Origin: Streptomyces regalis
GTDB taxonomy: Bacteria > Actinomycetota > Actinomycetes > Streptomycetales > Streptomycetaceae
Length of the DNA stretch: 56,265 bases
Assembly: GCF_001509475.1 (NCBI RefSeq)
Contig: NZ_LLZG01000366.1
Span: 1 to 56,265 of the forward strand
Reading direction: 5' to 3'
Of the stretch, positions 11,076 through 19,411 are shown piece by piece. Every line of letters starts with the position of its first letter. The stretch's first letter is position 1. Made by a program: the position numbers and the translations under genes. The notes beneath the pieces were generated by a model. That model worked only from the letters and a program-made list of their open reading frames with translations, was not told the origin of the DNA and ran no database searches.

Positions 11076-12280
11076 CGCAGCAAGAGACGCGGGCTTCTGA
11101 CGCCCGCTTTATACGAATCCTTCTCGGCTCCACGGTCCTCACCAAGGTTGCCGACTGGCAGTTGGGCATCGTCATTCCACTGGCCGTTCTGGCCAAGACG
11201 GACTCTGTGGCCATGTCACTCGTCACCTTTGCCCTGCGGGGAGTCAGCTATTTCGCGTCCCCATTTCTCGGTTCCCTGATTGACAGGTTCGACAAGCGAC
11301 GCGTCCTGGTCCTGGCGCAGTTGGAGCAGGCCTTCTGTCTGGTGCTCCTGTCCGCCTTCATCTCCAGCCCACTGATCGTCGGGCTGCTGGTGCTCTGCTC
11401 GGGCGTCGGCGGTGTCGCCAGCAGCATCAATGGGCAGTTCGTGCTCATCCCCAAGCTCATCAGTGAGCCCGCACGAGCCACGGCCGTGGCCAAGCTGAAC
11501 TCGATGATCGAGTTCTCCAAGGTCATCGGACTGCTGGCCGGTGGAGCCGTCTTCTCCGCCGTGGGACCGACGTTGGCCTCCCTGTCCATCGCGGTTCTGT
11601 ATCTCGCATCGGCGGCCGTAGCCATGTTCTTCCCTCCGGTGCCCGGGAGTGCCGAAAAAATTGAGCTGCGCCGCGACCTGACTCTCGGGTTCCGCTGGGT
11701 CGCACGGAAAGATGTTCTCTGGCTCGTCATCACCATGTCGATGACCAATATCGCTATTGGCCAGCTGGAGCCGGCCATGGTGACAGAATTCGGGCACCGC
11801 GGGGTGGAAGTAACTCGAATATCCATTCTCATGGCGCTCGGTCTTTTTGCCGGGGCCGTGGCCAGCAGGCTGGCGCCGAAACTGTTCGTCGGTTGGCAAC
11901 TGGAGCGTCGAATCCTTGCCTGGCAGGTGATCGGCGTGGCATCCTTGGCGCTCATCGCGGTTCCCAGTACGCCCTTGAAAATCATTGGGTTCATGGTGGA
12001 GTGTTCCGCCGTTGCGGCCAGCAATGTTGCGTCCATCACCTATCGCCAGGAGATGATTCCGGTGGAGGTCGCGGGGCGCGCCAATGCGGCGATTCGAATG
12101 TTCATTACGGGTGCGGCACCCCTGTCCGGATTCCTCTTCGCCTGGGCCAGTCGCTTTGCGGGGTACACCTACTGGCTCCCCTCGCTGTCGATCTGGCTGA
12201 CAGCGGTCGGGATCTGGGCGGTGTACGCGCGATCGGCAGGGCGGGCTGCCGGAAATATCGCCCCCGTAGCAGTCGGATAG
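11072..12280 (+). CDS. MFS transporter (probable product exporter)
   Basis: A 402-residue integral membrane protein with about 12 hydrophobic segments and the MFS loop motif between TM2 and TM3 (GSLIDRFDKRRVL). It resembles MFS_3/enterobactin-exporter-like drug efflux proteins. The start ATG overlaps the ATP-grasp stop (ATGA). As the only transporter in the operon it most likely exports the finished metabolite and gives self-resistance (inferred). Confidence 0.85.
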   Translation: MTQQETRASDARFIRILLGSTVLTKVADWQLGIVIPLAVLAKTDSVAMSLVTFALRGVSYFASPFLGSLIDRFDKRRVLVLAQLEQAFCLVLLSAFISSPLIVGLLVLCSGVGGVASSINGQFVLIPKLISEPARATAVAKLNSMIEFSKVIGLLAGGAVFSAVGPTLASLSIAVLYLASAAVAMFFPPVPGSAEKIELRRDLTLGFRWVARKDVLWLVITMSMTNIAIGQLEPAMVTEFGHRGVEVTRISILMALGLFAGAVASRLAPKLFVGWQLERRILAWQVIGVASLALIAVPSTPLKIIGFMVECSAVAASNVASITYRQEMIPVEVAGRANAAIRMFITGAAPLSGFLFAWASRFAGYTYWLPSLSIWLTAVGIWAVYARSAGRAAGNIAPVAVG

Positions 12281-12298
12281 CGCAAGGGCTGGAATGGA

Positions 12299-13255
12299 AT
12301 GGAAATAAGGGAACGGGACGGCCTCGTCCTCGCGGTGGCAAGCAGCGAGGAGATCAAGGGGCAGGAATGGCTCGACCTTGATCGGTCCGTCGACATAGTG
12401 CGTCTGCGTGAGGGCGATCACCTCGGCGAAGACGAGCGGTCCCGGCACGGGTTCATCACTCGCCCACAGTGGGTCAACTGGTGGTGCCGCCTGGCAGACA
12501 GCGAGGCAGACTTTGTAGCAGATCTCACAGCAACCGAACGACGCAATATTCGCCTGGGCCGAAAGGCTATCCGCGACGATTCACTGCGAATCGAAGTTCG
12601 GGAATGTCTGACGGAGCGAACTCTGGATCAGTTCCTTACCGTCTACGACGAGCAAGTCTCCGGAATGCCGCGAGGAAAGAACTATGCGGCCAGGTTTCGC
12701 GATGAAATGCTCAGCAACAGCACGGAATATGTAACTGTCTGCACCTACTCGGGCACCTCTATGGAAGTCGGCTCCATCTGGTGGATGCGCCCGCATGAGT
12801 CAGTGCTGCAGATGCGGTTCTCGGCTGCACGTCCCGGTGCACGCTCGGGACGCGTCATGCGCACGGTCTATCTGGACGCACTGCAGTACGCCAGAGAGAA
12901 CGGATACGCATACGGCTCCCTCGGCAACGACCCGTCGCTCTTCGGGCACATCGTGCAACCCGGTCTGTTCAATTTCAAGAGTCGGCTCGGATTCACCCCT
13001 GTGCCGGCCGGAACACTTGCGCCCCGGCTCGCCGGTGTGTTCACCGAGAAGGTTATGAGCCTCCGCTCACTCTCGGATCCCTCACTTGTCACGTCCCTCA
13101 GTGAAGAAGGAGCTGACCAAACTCCTTGGCCAAAGGCCATCGAGAACAAGAAGCTGGATCTGATCGTCCTCACAGGGGGTTCGAACGATGAATCCTCTTC
13201 CCGGAGTTTCCGTGCCGACGGATTCAACCGCAAGCACGTACTGACCGTTCGCTAG
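12299..13255 (+). CDS. GNAT/FemAB-like acyl- or aminoacyltransferase
   Basis: A 318-residue protein whose second half looks like an acetyltransferase_6/FemAB-type GNAT fold: SIWWMRP, QMRFSAARPGARSGRVMRT, then GSLGNDPSLFGHIVQPGLFN and FKSRLGFTPVP, a typical GNAT closing motif. The first half has a second, weaker GNAT-like unit (DLTATERRNIRLGRKA). FemAB-type relatives use aminoacyl-tRNA donors; others use acyl-CoA. I cannot decide the donor. It lies between the exporter and the ArgG-like gene, suggesting an N-acylation or aminoacyl transfer on the scaffold. Confidence 0.6.
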   Translation: MEIRERDGLVLAVASSEEIKGQEWLDLDRSVDIVRLREGDHLGEDERSRHGFITRPQWVNWWCRLADSEADFVADLTATERRNIRLGRKAIRDDSLRIEVRECLTERTLDQFLTVYDEQVSGMPRGKNYAARFRDEMLSNSTEYVTVCTYSGTSMEVGSIWWMRPHESVLQMRFSAARPGARSGRVMRTVYLDALQYARENGYAYGSLGNDPSLFGHIVQPGLFNFKSRLGFTPVPAGTLAPRLAGVFTEKVMSLRSLSDPSLVTSLSEEGADQTPWPKAIENKKLDLIVLTGGSNDESSSRSFRADGFNRKHVLTVR

Positions 13256-13289
13256 GTCGCCGCGTTCCATAGAAAGCCTGCAAATTACC

Positions 13290-14486
13290 ATGAGCAAGAC
13301 TTTGATTCGATCATTTCGGGAGATCACCGAAAGCGGTATCGACCTGCAACGCCCCATCGTGACGCTGTTCAGTGGCGGCCTGGACAGTTCCTACCTGCTG
13401 TACCGGTTGACGGAGGCAGGCGCCACGCAGGTGCACGCGGTCAGCGTGGGCCTCGGCGGCGATGAGAGCACGTCGCATGTGCAGCGCATCGCAGACGCGC
13501 TCGGAGTCAACCTGCGCATCGTGGACGCCCGTTCGGAGTTCGTCGACGAGTACGTGCGCCCGGCCATCGCGGCCGGCTCCGTGTATCTGGACACCCATCC
13601 CGTCAGCTCTTCGCTGAGTCGGCCGCTCATCGCCCGCATTGCCGTGAAGGCGGCGCGCGAGTTGGACTCGGCCGTGATCCTGCACACCGCGAACCGCTCG
13701 CAGAACACTCTGCGCCGCCTGAACGGTGCCTTGGAGTGCCTGGGTTTCGAAGGCCACTTCGGCAGCCCGTACGAGCTGGAACCCGTCGACCGCGAGATCA
13801 AGATCAAGGAGTTGCGGTCGATCGGACTCGACGAGATGGCCGAGCGCTCCGCGAGCGGGGACTCGAACCTGTGGTGCCGGGAATTCGAGTCGGGCGAACT
13901 CGATGATCCGGAATCGCATACGGTTCCGGAGCACTACTTCCGCTGGAGCGGCCATCGCGAGCCCGCAGTGTCTGTCGAAGAAGTCACGGTCGGCTTCCAA
14001 GCGGGTGTGCCGGTGTCCCTCGACGGATCTGAACTACCGCTCCAGGACATCATCGAGAAGCTCAATTGGAAGGTCGGCGTCCATGGGCTGGGCCGATACA
14101 CCGGGTTGGAGCATCTCCCTGGCGACGTGAAGGTGCTGGAGATCCGCGAGATGCCCGCCGCGTGGCTCCTGCTGGCGTCGCGTCGCCACCTCGAGACGGC
14201 AACTCTTCAATCCGAGACCATCCGGGAGAAGCTGCACATGGAGCAGCTGTGGGTCCGAGAGGCCCTGGAAGGCCGGTGGTTCGGCGAACTCCGTACCGCC
14301 TGTCAAGCCTTCATCGACCGACTGGCCTCCACGGTCACGGGATCCGTTCGCTGGCGGCTGGCAGGCGGCCGCGCCGCCACGATTTCCATCGTCGCCGACG
14401 CACCCCGGTACGTGCGTAATCGTGAGGACTGGGAAGAGATGTCGATTCAGCGTGAAATCCGCCATTACGGAGACGGACAGTGGTGA
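13290..14486 (+). CDS. Argininosuccinate synthase-like PP-loop enzyme
   Basis: A 398-residue PP-loop ATP-pyrophosphatase. Near residue 30 it has TLFSGGLDSSYLLYRL (the SGGxDS motif). HTANRSQNTLRRLNGAL and the C-terminal GVHGLGRYTGLEHLPGDVKV and REMPAAW match the ArgG signature regions. ArgG activates a ureido group with ATP and couples it to aspartate. No argininosuccinate lyase gene lies nearby and the sequence is divergent, so I infer a pathway-specific ligation of a ureido- or amide-bearing substrate rather than primary arginine synthesis. Its stop overlaps the next gene's GTG. Confidence 0.8.
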   Translation: MSKTLIRSFREITESGIDLQRPIVTLFSGGLDSSYLLYRLTEAGATQVHAVSVGLGGDESTSHVQRIADALGVNLRIVDARSEFVDEYVRPAIAAGSVYLDTHPVSSSLSRPLIARIAVKAARELDSAVILHTANRSQNTLRRLNGALECLGFEGHFGSPYELEPVDREIKIKELRSIGLDEMAERSASGDSNLWCREFESGELDDPESHTVPEHYFRWSGHREPAVSVEEVTVGFQAGVPVSLDGSELPLQDIIEKLNWKVGVHGLGRYTGLEHLPGDVKVLEIREMPAAWLLLASRRHLETATLQSETIREKLHMEQLWVREALEGRWFGELRTACQAFIDRLASTVTGSVRWRLAGGRAATISIVADAPRYVRNREDWEEMSIQREIRHYGDGQW

Positions 14487-14815
14487 GCCCACAGAGCCGC
14501 ACCTCGGAGGAGACAGTAGTCATCATCGATGCGAGTGCAGAGACGGCCCACGAGGCACGAGAGCTGAGTTGCCGCACTTTTTTCGTCCAGCTGCCGGGAT
14601 CCCCGGTGGACAGAATAGTCGGGGACTCTTCTGGGTACTACTCGGTCGACTTCTCTGCCCCTGCCTTCAGTGAATTCGTGAAGACAGTCCTGGTCCCCCT
14701 CGCCCCGAACTCTGTCATCTCCCGGACAGCAAAGGGGCGGGCAGCGGCCTCCGTTGCACACGCTGTCCTCGACGCCTGCAGGAACGGCGAACAGAGCAGA
14801 AAGGAGAGGAAGTGA
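14483..14815 (+). CDS. Small protein of unknown function, conserved position
   Basis: A 110-residue protein from the GTG at 14483, which overlaps the upstream stop (GTGA); its own stop overlaps the next GTG. I see no signal peptide, membrane segment or recognisable motif. It has a hydrophobic strand early on (VVIIDASAE), a YYSVDFSAPAFSEFVKTVLV segment and a basic tail (SRKERK). Strict coupling on both sides argues that it is translated. It may be a subunit or chaperone of the ATP-grasp or ArgG-like enzyme. No family was recognised. Confidence 0.6.
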   Translation: MSPQSRTSEETVVIIDASAETAHEARELSCRTFFVQLPGSPVDRIVGDSSGYYSVDFSAPAFSEFVKTVLVPLAPNSVISRTAKGRAAASVAHAVLDACRNGEQSRKERK

Positions 14816-16008
14816 CCTCCGCACTCTTTCTCAACAAGCACCGCTACGAGCATTTTTACCGTCATGGGCGATCAATCCTGCCGTCATCGGAGGTCGATAT
14901 CCACATGGTGACTCGCACCCGTGCACGCGGAGGTCTCAGCGGGTGGCATCAACACCCGCTCCCCCACGTGACCGTTTGTGACGACGATCTCGACAATTGG
15001 CGAGCAGTCTCCACTTGGATCATCCGCAACCACTCCGTCGGTCGGATCATCGCTGTCCATGAACGAGCGGTGCTGCTGGCAGCGGAACTGAGATCGGAAT
15101 TCGACCTCCCAGGGATGAAGTTCGAGGTTGCCGAACTTTTCCGCGACAAATTTAAGATGAAGCGGGCGGTACGCGCCGCCGGCGCGGCAGATGTGCCGGA
15201 GTTCGCTGCGCTGAACACCGAGCGCGATCTGTACGCGCTCGACTGGTCAAGCAGCCGCAAGGTGATCAAGAGTCGACACGGCGTGGCCGCCAAAGACCTC
15301 TACATCGTCGATGGTCTCGCGGAGGCGCAGAGCGTTGTTCGTGGAATCGAACTCGCAGGTGGCGCGTACGAGATCGAAGAGTTCATCACCGGGCAGATCT
15401 ACCACTGCGACTCAGTCGTCGTGGACGGCGAGATACGGTTCGCAAGCGTCGGCCGCTACCTTGCCGATCCTGCAAGCTACAGCCCGGGCGGCATGTTCGG
15501 CACCGTTCTGGTCCTGGAGGGAGAGTTGCAGAGAAGGATCAAGGAAGTCAGCGCCTCTGTCCTCAAGGCCCTCAAGATCCAAGACGGAACCACGCACCTC
15601 GAACTCTTTCACACCCCCGACGATCGTCTCGTGTTCTGCGAAGTCGCCGCCCGTCCTCCCGGCGGGATCATTCCGCCGGTAATTGAGCATCAGTACGGCT
15701 TCAACATTCTCGAGACACAGATCCGGATCGACGCGGGCCTCGATGCAGAACTCGAGACCTCGCAGATGTCCGAGGGTGCGTGTGGCTTCATCGCCTTCTA
15801 CCCGGGGGGCCCGGATCGCGGAATTCCAGAAAGCTGTTTTGCGGACCTCGGTGTTGTGGAACACGAGAGCCATGCTGGAGCAGGAGACGGACATGGAGGG
15901 GTTCGATACTCGACGGACTTCCAGGACTCCTACGTTGTTCGAGCAGCGGACGAGGCGACGTTGGCGTCTCACATCGCCTCGATCGAATCCATGCGGCTGG
16001 CGGAATGA
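14812..16008 (+). CDS. ATP-grasp ligase 2
   Basis: A 398-residue ATP-grasp protein. A pre-ATP-grasp N-domain (to about residue 100, IIAVHERAVLLAAEL) is followed by FKMKRAVRAAGAADVPEF, the ATP-binding lysine strand RKVIKSRHGVAAKDLYIV and the metal-binding motif FCEVAARPPGG near residue 280. It resembles carboxylate-amine ligases of the BtrJ/bacilysin-synthetase-like class. The start is GTG at 14812, with AGGAGAGGA just upstream, overlapping the previous stop. It ends the operon. The second ligase suggests that the product contains at least two enzyme-made amide-type bonds (inferred). Confidence 0.85.
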   Translation: MTSALFLNKHRYEHFYRHGRSILPSSEVDIHMVTRTRARGGLSGWHQHPLPHVTVCDDDLDNWRAVSTWIIRNHSVGRIIAVHERAVLLAAELRSEFDLPGMKFEVAELFRDKFKMKRAVRAAGAADVPEFAALNTERDLYALDWSSSRKVIKSRHGVAAKDLYIVDGLAEAQSVVRGIELAGGAYEIEEFITGQIYHCDSVVVDGEIRFASVGRYLADPASYSPGGMFGTVLVLEGELQRRIKEVSASVLKALKIQDGTTHLELFHTPDDRLVFCEVAARPPGGIIPPVIEHQYGFNILETQIRIDAGLDAELETSQMSEGACGFIAFYPGGPDRGIPESCFADLGVVEHESHAGAGDGHGGVRYSTDFQDSYVVRAADEATLASHIASIESMRLAE

Positions 16009-16045
16009 GGGGCACTGGCCCTGGCCGGGCTAAGAGGTCCTAAAC

Positions 16046-16885
16046 TTGACTCTGTCGGGGATCGAGGACTTCGGCGGCTGGTACCCGCGCGACGGACGCC
16101 CCGGCATCTCGCCAGCCCAACTGGCCACCGTGTGTGTGCTGCAGTTCCTGCTCGGTCCGTCGGACCGGCAGGCTGCAGAAGCGGTCCGCTGCCGTATCGA
16201 TTCAAGTACGCCCCGGCCATGGAGCTGGACGATCCCGGGTTCCACCACAGCGTGCTGGCCGACTTCCGCGAGCGCCTCACCCAGAACGACCTCGCCGTCC
16301 GTCTCCTTGACCTCGCGCTCGCGCGCCTCAAGGAGGCCGGACTCGTACGCGAGCGCACCACCCAGCGCACCGACTCCACCCACCGCCGGCAGGTCAACTG
16401 CCCCCAGGGCCAGGTCAGCGTGGGCTGGCACGGCCCCTACCCGACCTCCTCACCCACCGCTGCCCCGCTGATCGTGTCCCGATTCATCAAGAGCCAGTGC
16501 CGCCCCTGCTCGGTCCGCACCCAGTGCACCACCACCGCCGACAGCGCCCGGACCGTGGGCTTTCCCCCACGGGACCTCCGCGACCTGCAACTCCGCGTCC
16601 GCGCCAAGCAGCAGCCCCCCAACTGGAAGACCGCTACGCGCGGTCTGCTCCGGAAGCACCGTCAACGAGTTCGCCCACGGACACGGCGTGAGTAACTGCC
16701 GCTACCGAGGACAGCCGAAAACTCCCTGCAACAGATGTTCACAGCAATCGTCGCGAACATCGAACGCCTCAGCGGCCTCCCACCGACCGAGGAAACCCCC
16801 TCACCACGGCCACCAACCGCTTTCCAGACCTTCCTGGACCAGCACGACATCCCCCGGTCGAAGTCCTCGCGAAAACTGGGCGGTT
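16046..16885 (+). pseudogene. IS1182-family transposase, frameshifted and internally deleted
   Basis: The start (DFGGWYPRDGRPGISPAQLA, LQFLLGPSDRQAAEAVRCR) and the next part (FKYAPAMELDDPGFHHSVLA, TTQRTDSTH with the first catalytic Asp) are in different frames. The sequence then jumps from RTDSTH to CPQGQVSVGWHGPYP and CRPCSVRTQCTT, skipping most of the DDE core. The final part (CRYRGQPKT, IERLSGLPPTEETPS) lies in further frames to about 16885. It is a dead IS remnant just after the metabolite operon. I could not define inverted repeats. Confidence 0.75.
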
Positions 16886-17348
16886 GACCTCAACCGCTCC
16901 AAGATTCTCCGACAGATTCAAGCTGAGGCCGAGAAGATGGTTGGACCGGAAGCCAGCATGCTCCAGCAATGCCTCGCCAGGCACCACGGGGCCGCACTCG
17001 TATCCTCTGATCAGCACAGGACGCCATCCTTTCCAGTGCCCGGCAACCGCCCAAACGTAAGCAATTGACACGCGTGATTGTCAGGTGGGCACAACAATCG
17101 TTCCCCTCCATGCCTCCAGTTGCGCGGCTGAGTAGGAGGCGGTCTGCACTATGGCTGCACGCTTGGCCACCAAATGGCCACCATGTCATTCCGAACAGGC
17201 CGAGGGGGATCGACAGCGAGCCACAAAAGGCCAGTTCACAGCCGTGCAAAGCAGAATCACTACCGACCGCCAATCTCGAACCTACGCATTGCGATGCGTA
17301 GGCCTTGAACGTCCGATTGGCCCGAATCCCAAGGTCAGCGAAACGAAG

Positions 17349-17380
17349 AAACCCCAGGTCAGAGGCCCGACCTGGGGTTT
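17349..17380 (-). terminator. Terminator after tRNA-Thr fragment
   Basis: A 12-bp stem (AAACCCCAGGTC at 17349-17360 paired with 17369-17380) encloses an 8-base loop. On the minus strand it lies five bases beyond the tRNA 3' end, where tRNA terminators normally sit. It was probably carried along with the tRNA end. Confidence 0.7.
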
Positions 17381-17384
17381 ACCA

Positions 17385-17429
17385 TGGAGCCGCCTTCGGG
17401 ATTCGAACCCGAGACCTACGCATTACGAG
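17385..17429 (-). other. 3' half of a tRNA-Thr(CGU) gene (attachment-site scar)
   Basis: Read on the minus strand, the sequence starts in an anticodon loop CTCGTAA (anticodon CGT), with the 3' anticodon stem TGCG and variable region AGGTC. The T arm is TCGGG-TTCGAAT-CCCGA, then the acceptor strand AGGCGGC, and it ends CCA. The 5' half does not match a tRNA. Fragments running from the anticodon loop to the 3' end are what integrating elements leave or carry when they use tRNA genes. Confidence 0.75.
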
Positions 17430-17473
17430 CACAGCGGGCCAGCGAAGCGATCGAACGCCTGCGTGGACGCAGA

Positions 17474-17546
17474 AAAACAGGCGTGTCACCTGTCGTCGGA
17501 TACCTTGCAGGTAGCCGTCGACAAGAAGTCCCTGAAAAGTCCCTGG
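17474..17546 (+). repeat. AAAACAGGCGT motif and AGTCCCTG pair (right arm)
   Basis: AAAACAGGCGT is at 17474-17484. Two AGTCCCTG units 11 bases apart are at 17527-17534 and 17538-17545, inside a 21-base segment (17526-17546) identical to 1808-1828. Here they precede the sdaA-end repeat, whereas on the left they follow it, as expected if both flanked one core in a circular form. Confidence 0.6.
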
Positions 17547-17606
17547 CCGTGACGCAAGTCGGGCTTGCCAAACTAAATCCGCAGGTCAAAGGCATGATCA
17601 AAAGCC

Positions 17607-17712
17607 GCCGACATGTCGGTGAAGTACAAGGAGACGGCGCGGGGCGGGCTGGCGGTCAACATCATCGAGTGCTGATGGAGTGGGCCCTGACCTGCGCGTT
17701 CGTGTTTTTCAG
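17607..17712 (+). repeat. Right copy of sdaA 3'-end direct repeat (candidate attR)
   Basis: This is a non-coding duplicate of 1637-1742, including the sdaA stop codon at 17673-17675. No start or upstream sdaA sequence accompanies it. The 11 mismatches against the left copy cluster after the stop codon. It may be the original chromosomal gene end, displaced when the island entered. Confidence 0.75.
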
Positions 17713-17926
17713 TCGCGTGGTGCCGTAGGGGCTGACGCCTCGTGATCCCTGCGGTATGCCGACCGCGTGAGGTATGCCCCGCGGGCCGAGAGCCCTGGTC
17801 TCGAAGAGCCCGGCGCGGCAGCCCAGGCACTCCGCCGCCCCGTCCCGCCCGAGGGGTCCCGGCAGTTCGTGCGTAAAGAGAGACGACGCTGCCGACGACA
17901 CCTGAGGACAAGGAGCAGGGGACGAC

Positions 17927-19060
17927 ATGAGATTCCTGGAGCGCGAACGTGCGGCCCTCACCAAGCTGCTGCCCGGCCTCGACAACGGGCTCAGAGACGT
18001 GCCGCTGATGACACTGGAAGGGCCGAAGAGCCCGGGGATCCAGCTCTTCCGGGAATGCGGAGGGCCCGGGCTGCTGGCACCGACCGCCCTCCAGGGCAAG
18101 GGCGCCACGGCACTTGAGGCCCTCCGTGTCCAGCGCGCACTGGGCAGTCGTTCGCCCTCACTCGCGGTGGCGACGACCATGCACCACTTCTCCATGGCCA
18201 CGCTCGTCGGGCTGAGCGACTCCGGTGAGGGACTGGAGTGGATGCTCGTGCAGGGCGTGGCGTCCGACAACCGCCTCCTGGCGTCCGGCTTCGCCGAAGG
18301 CCGCAGCGGTAGCGGCATCCTGTCACCGTCGATGTCCGCCACGGTGACCCCCGAGGGCGTACGGATCAGCGGGGTGAAGCGGCCGTGCAGCCTCGCCCGT
18401 TCCATGGACCTGCTCACCGCCAGCGTGATGGTGCCCTGCGAGGACGAGGACGGCCATGAGTTGGCGGTGGCCCTGGTCCCCGCCGACAGCGAGGGGCTGA
18501 GCGTCAGCGGCTTCTGGTCGAGCAGCTTCCTGGCCGGCGCCGAGAGCGACCAGGTCACCCTGGACGACGTACTGGTGCCACCGGAACTCCTCGTACGGAC
18601 CGCCTCCCCGCCCGGAGCCCGCCTCGACGAGGTGCAGACCGTCGGACTTGTCTGGTTCGAGCTGCTGATGACCGGCAGCTATCTCGGTGCCGCGAGTGCC
18701 CTGGTGGAACGGGTGCTGCTCAACGACCGGGTGCCCGAGGCCGAACGAGTCCGGCTCTTCGTGGAGATCGAGGGCGCGACGGCGGCCGTCGAGGGCCTTG
18801 CCCGGCGAGTGGACGAGGGCACGCCCGATGAGTCCACGCTCGCCGACTCGCTCTGCGCACGCTACGCCGTGCAGGACGCTCTCGCCCGGATCGTCCCGCG
18901 ATCCGTCGAACTCCTCGGCGGCCTCAACTTCATGACGTCGGACGAGGTGGGCTATCTCGCCGCCAGCGCCAACGGGCTCTCTCTGCACCCACCGTCCAGG
19001 TCACGGATGACGGGGCCGCTGTCGGCCTACCTCGCGGACGAGCCGCTGACCATCGCGTAG
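17927..19060 (+). CDS. Acyl-CoA-dehydrogenase-fold flavoprotein, VlmH-like amine N-hydroxylase candidate
   Basis: A 377-residue protein of the acyl-CoA dehydrogenase superfamily: SSFLAGAESDQVTLDDVLVP is typical of the middle beta domain, and helices with RYAVQDALARIVPRSVELLGG form the C-terminal domain. VlmH, the FMNH2-dependent isobutylamine N-hydroxylase of valanimycin synthesis, has this fold and a similar size, and works with a separate flavin reductase like the one at 22345. With the VlmB-like and VlmA-like genes nearby, I infer that it hydroxylates an alkylamine. A true dehydrogenase remains possible. AAGGAG precedes the ATG by about 11 bases. Confidence 0.75.
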   Translation: MRFLERERAALTKLLPGLDNGLRDVPLMTLEGPKSPGIQLFRECGGPGLLAPTALQGKGATALEALRVQRALGSRSPSLAVATTMHHFSMATLVGLSDSGEGLEWMLVQGVASDNRLLASGFAEGRSGSGILSPSMSATVTPEGVRISGVKRPCSLARSMDLLTASVMVPCEDEDGHELAVALVPADSEGLSVSGFWSSSFLAGAESDQVTLDDVLVPPELLVRTASPPGARLDEVQTVGLVWFELLMTGSYLGAASALVERVLLNDRVPEAERVRLFVEIEGATAAVEGLARRVDEGTPDESTLADSLCARYAVQDALARIVPRSVELLGGLNFMTSDEVGYLAASANGLSLHPPSRSRMTGPLSAYLADEPLTIA

Positions 19061-19411
19061 GCCCAAGGTGCCGGCCGCCGTGGGCTGGTCGCTCCCCCAC
19101 TCTCGGCTTCGCTCGAGCGGGGGGACCCCCATCGCGGCGGAGCCGCACATCGATACAACCCCACGCCCCTGGAGAGGCGCGGTCGTCCCACCGTGCCGAG
19201 GGGGGACGCGGCGGGATGCGCGTCCGCAGCGTACGCCGACTCCCACCCACGCCCCCATCCACACCACCCCTTACGTCAGCGGCGACGGGCGTACATCCCA
19301 GAGCGGCCCCGCACCGGACACACGACCCCGGCCCCCACTCACCCCGGGGGCGTGGGGAACCACGCGACCAGCCACACACGACCCGCACCCACTACAGAGG
19401 GGAACACCACC
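19061..19411. repeat. Intergenic region with a Streptomyces extragenic repeat
   Basis: No gene is visible. Bases 19090-19176 contain the common Streptomyces element built from GCTTCGCTCGAGCGGGG and GGAGCCGCACATCGAT. Its core on the minus strand (about 19136-19162) is the same family as the insert at 55535-55604. The rest is GC-rich leader of the next gene, whose ribosome site AGAGGGG is at 19396-19402. Confidence 0.55.

Larger units (their letters stand above)
16886..17606. other. Noncoding right end of the island
   Basis: I see no convincing gene in this stretch. It holds a hairpin with a 9-bp stem (17281-17289 with 17294-17302), a terminator (17349-17380), a tRNA-Thr 3' fragment (17385-17429) and the right-hand arm-like repeats (17474-17546). 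CCTACGCATT occurs both in the hairpin (17281) and in the tRNA fragment (17415), so the hairpin may be a second, decayed tRNA-end scar. Confidence 0.5.

Noticed and set aside
17385..17429. A complete tRNA-Thr gene
   Set aside because: Only the anticodon loop to the 3' end is present; the 5' side does not pair as acceptor, D arm or 5' anticodon stem.
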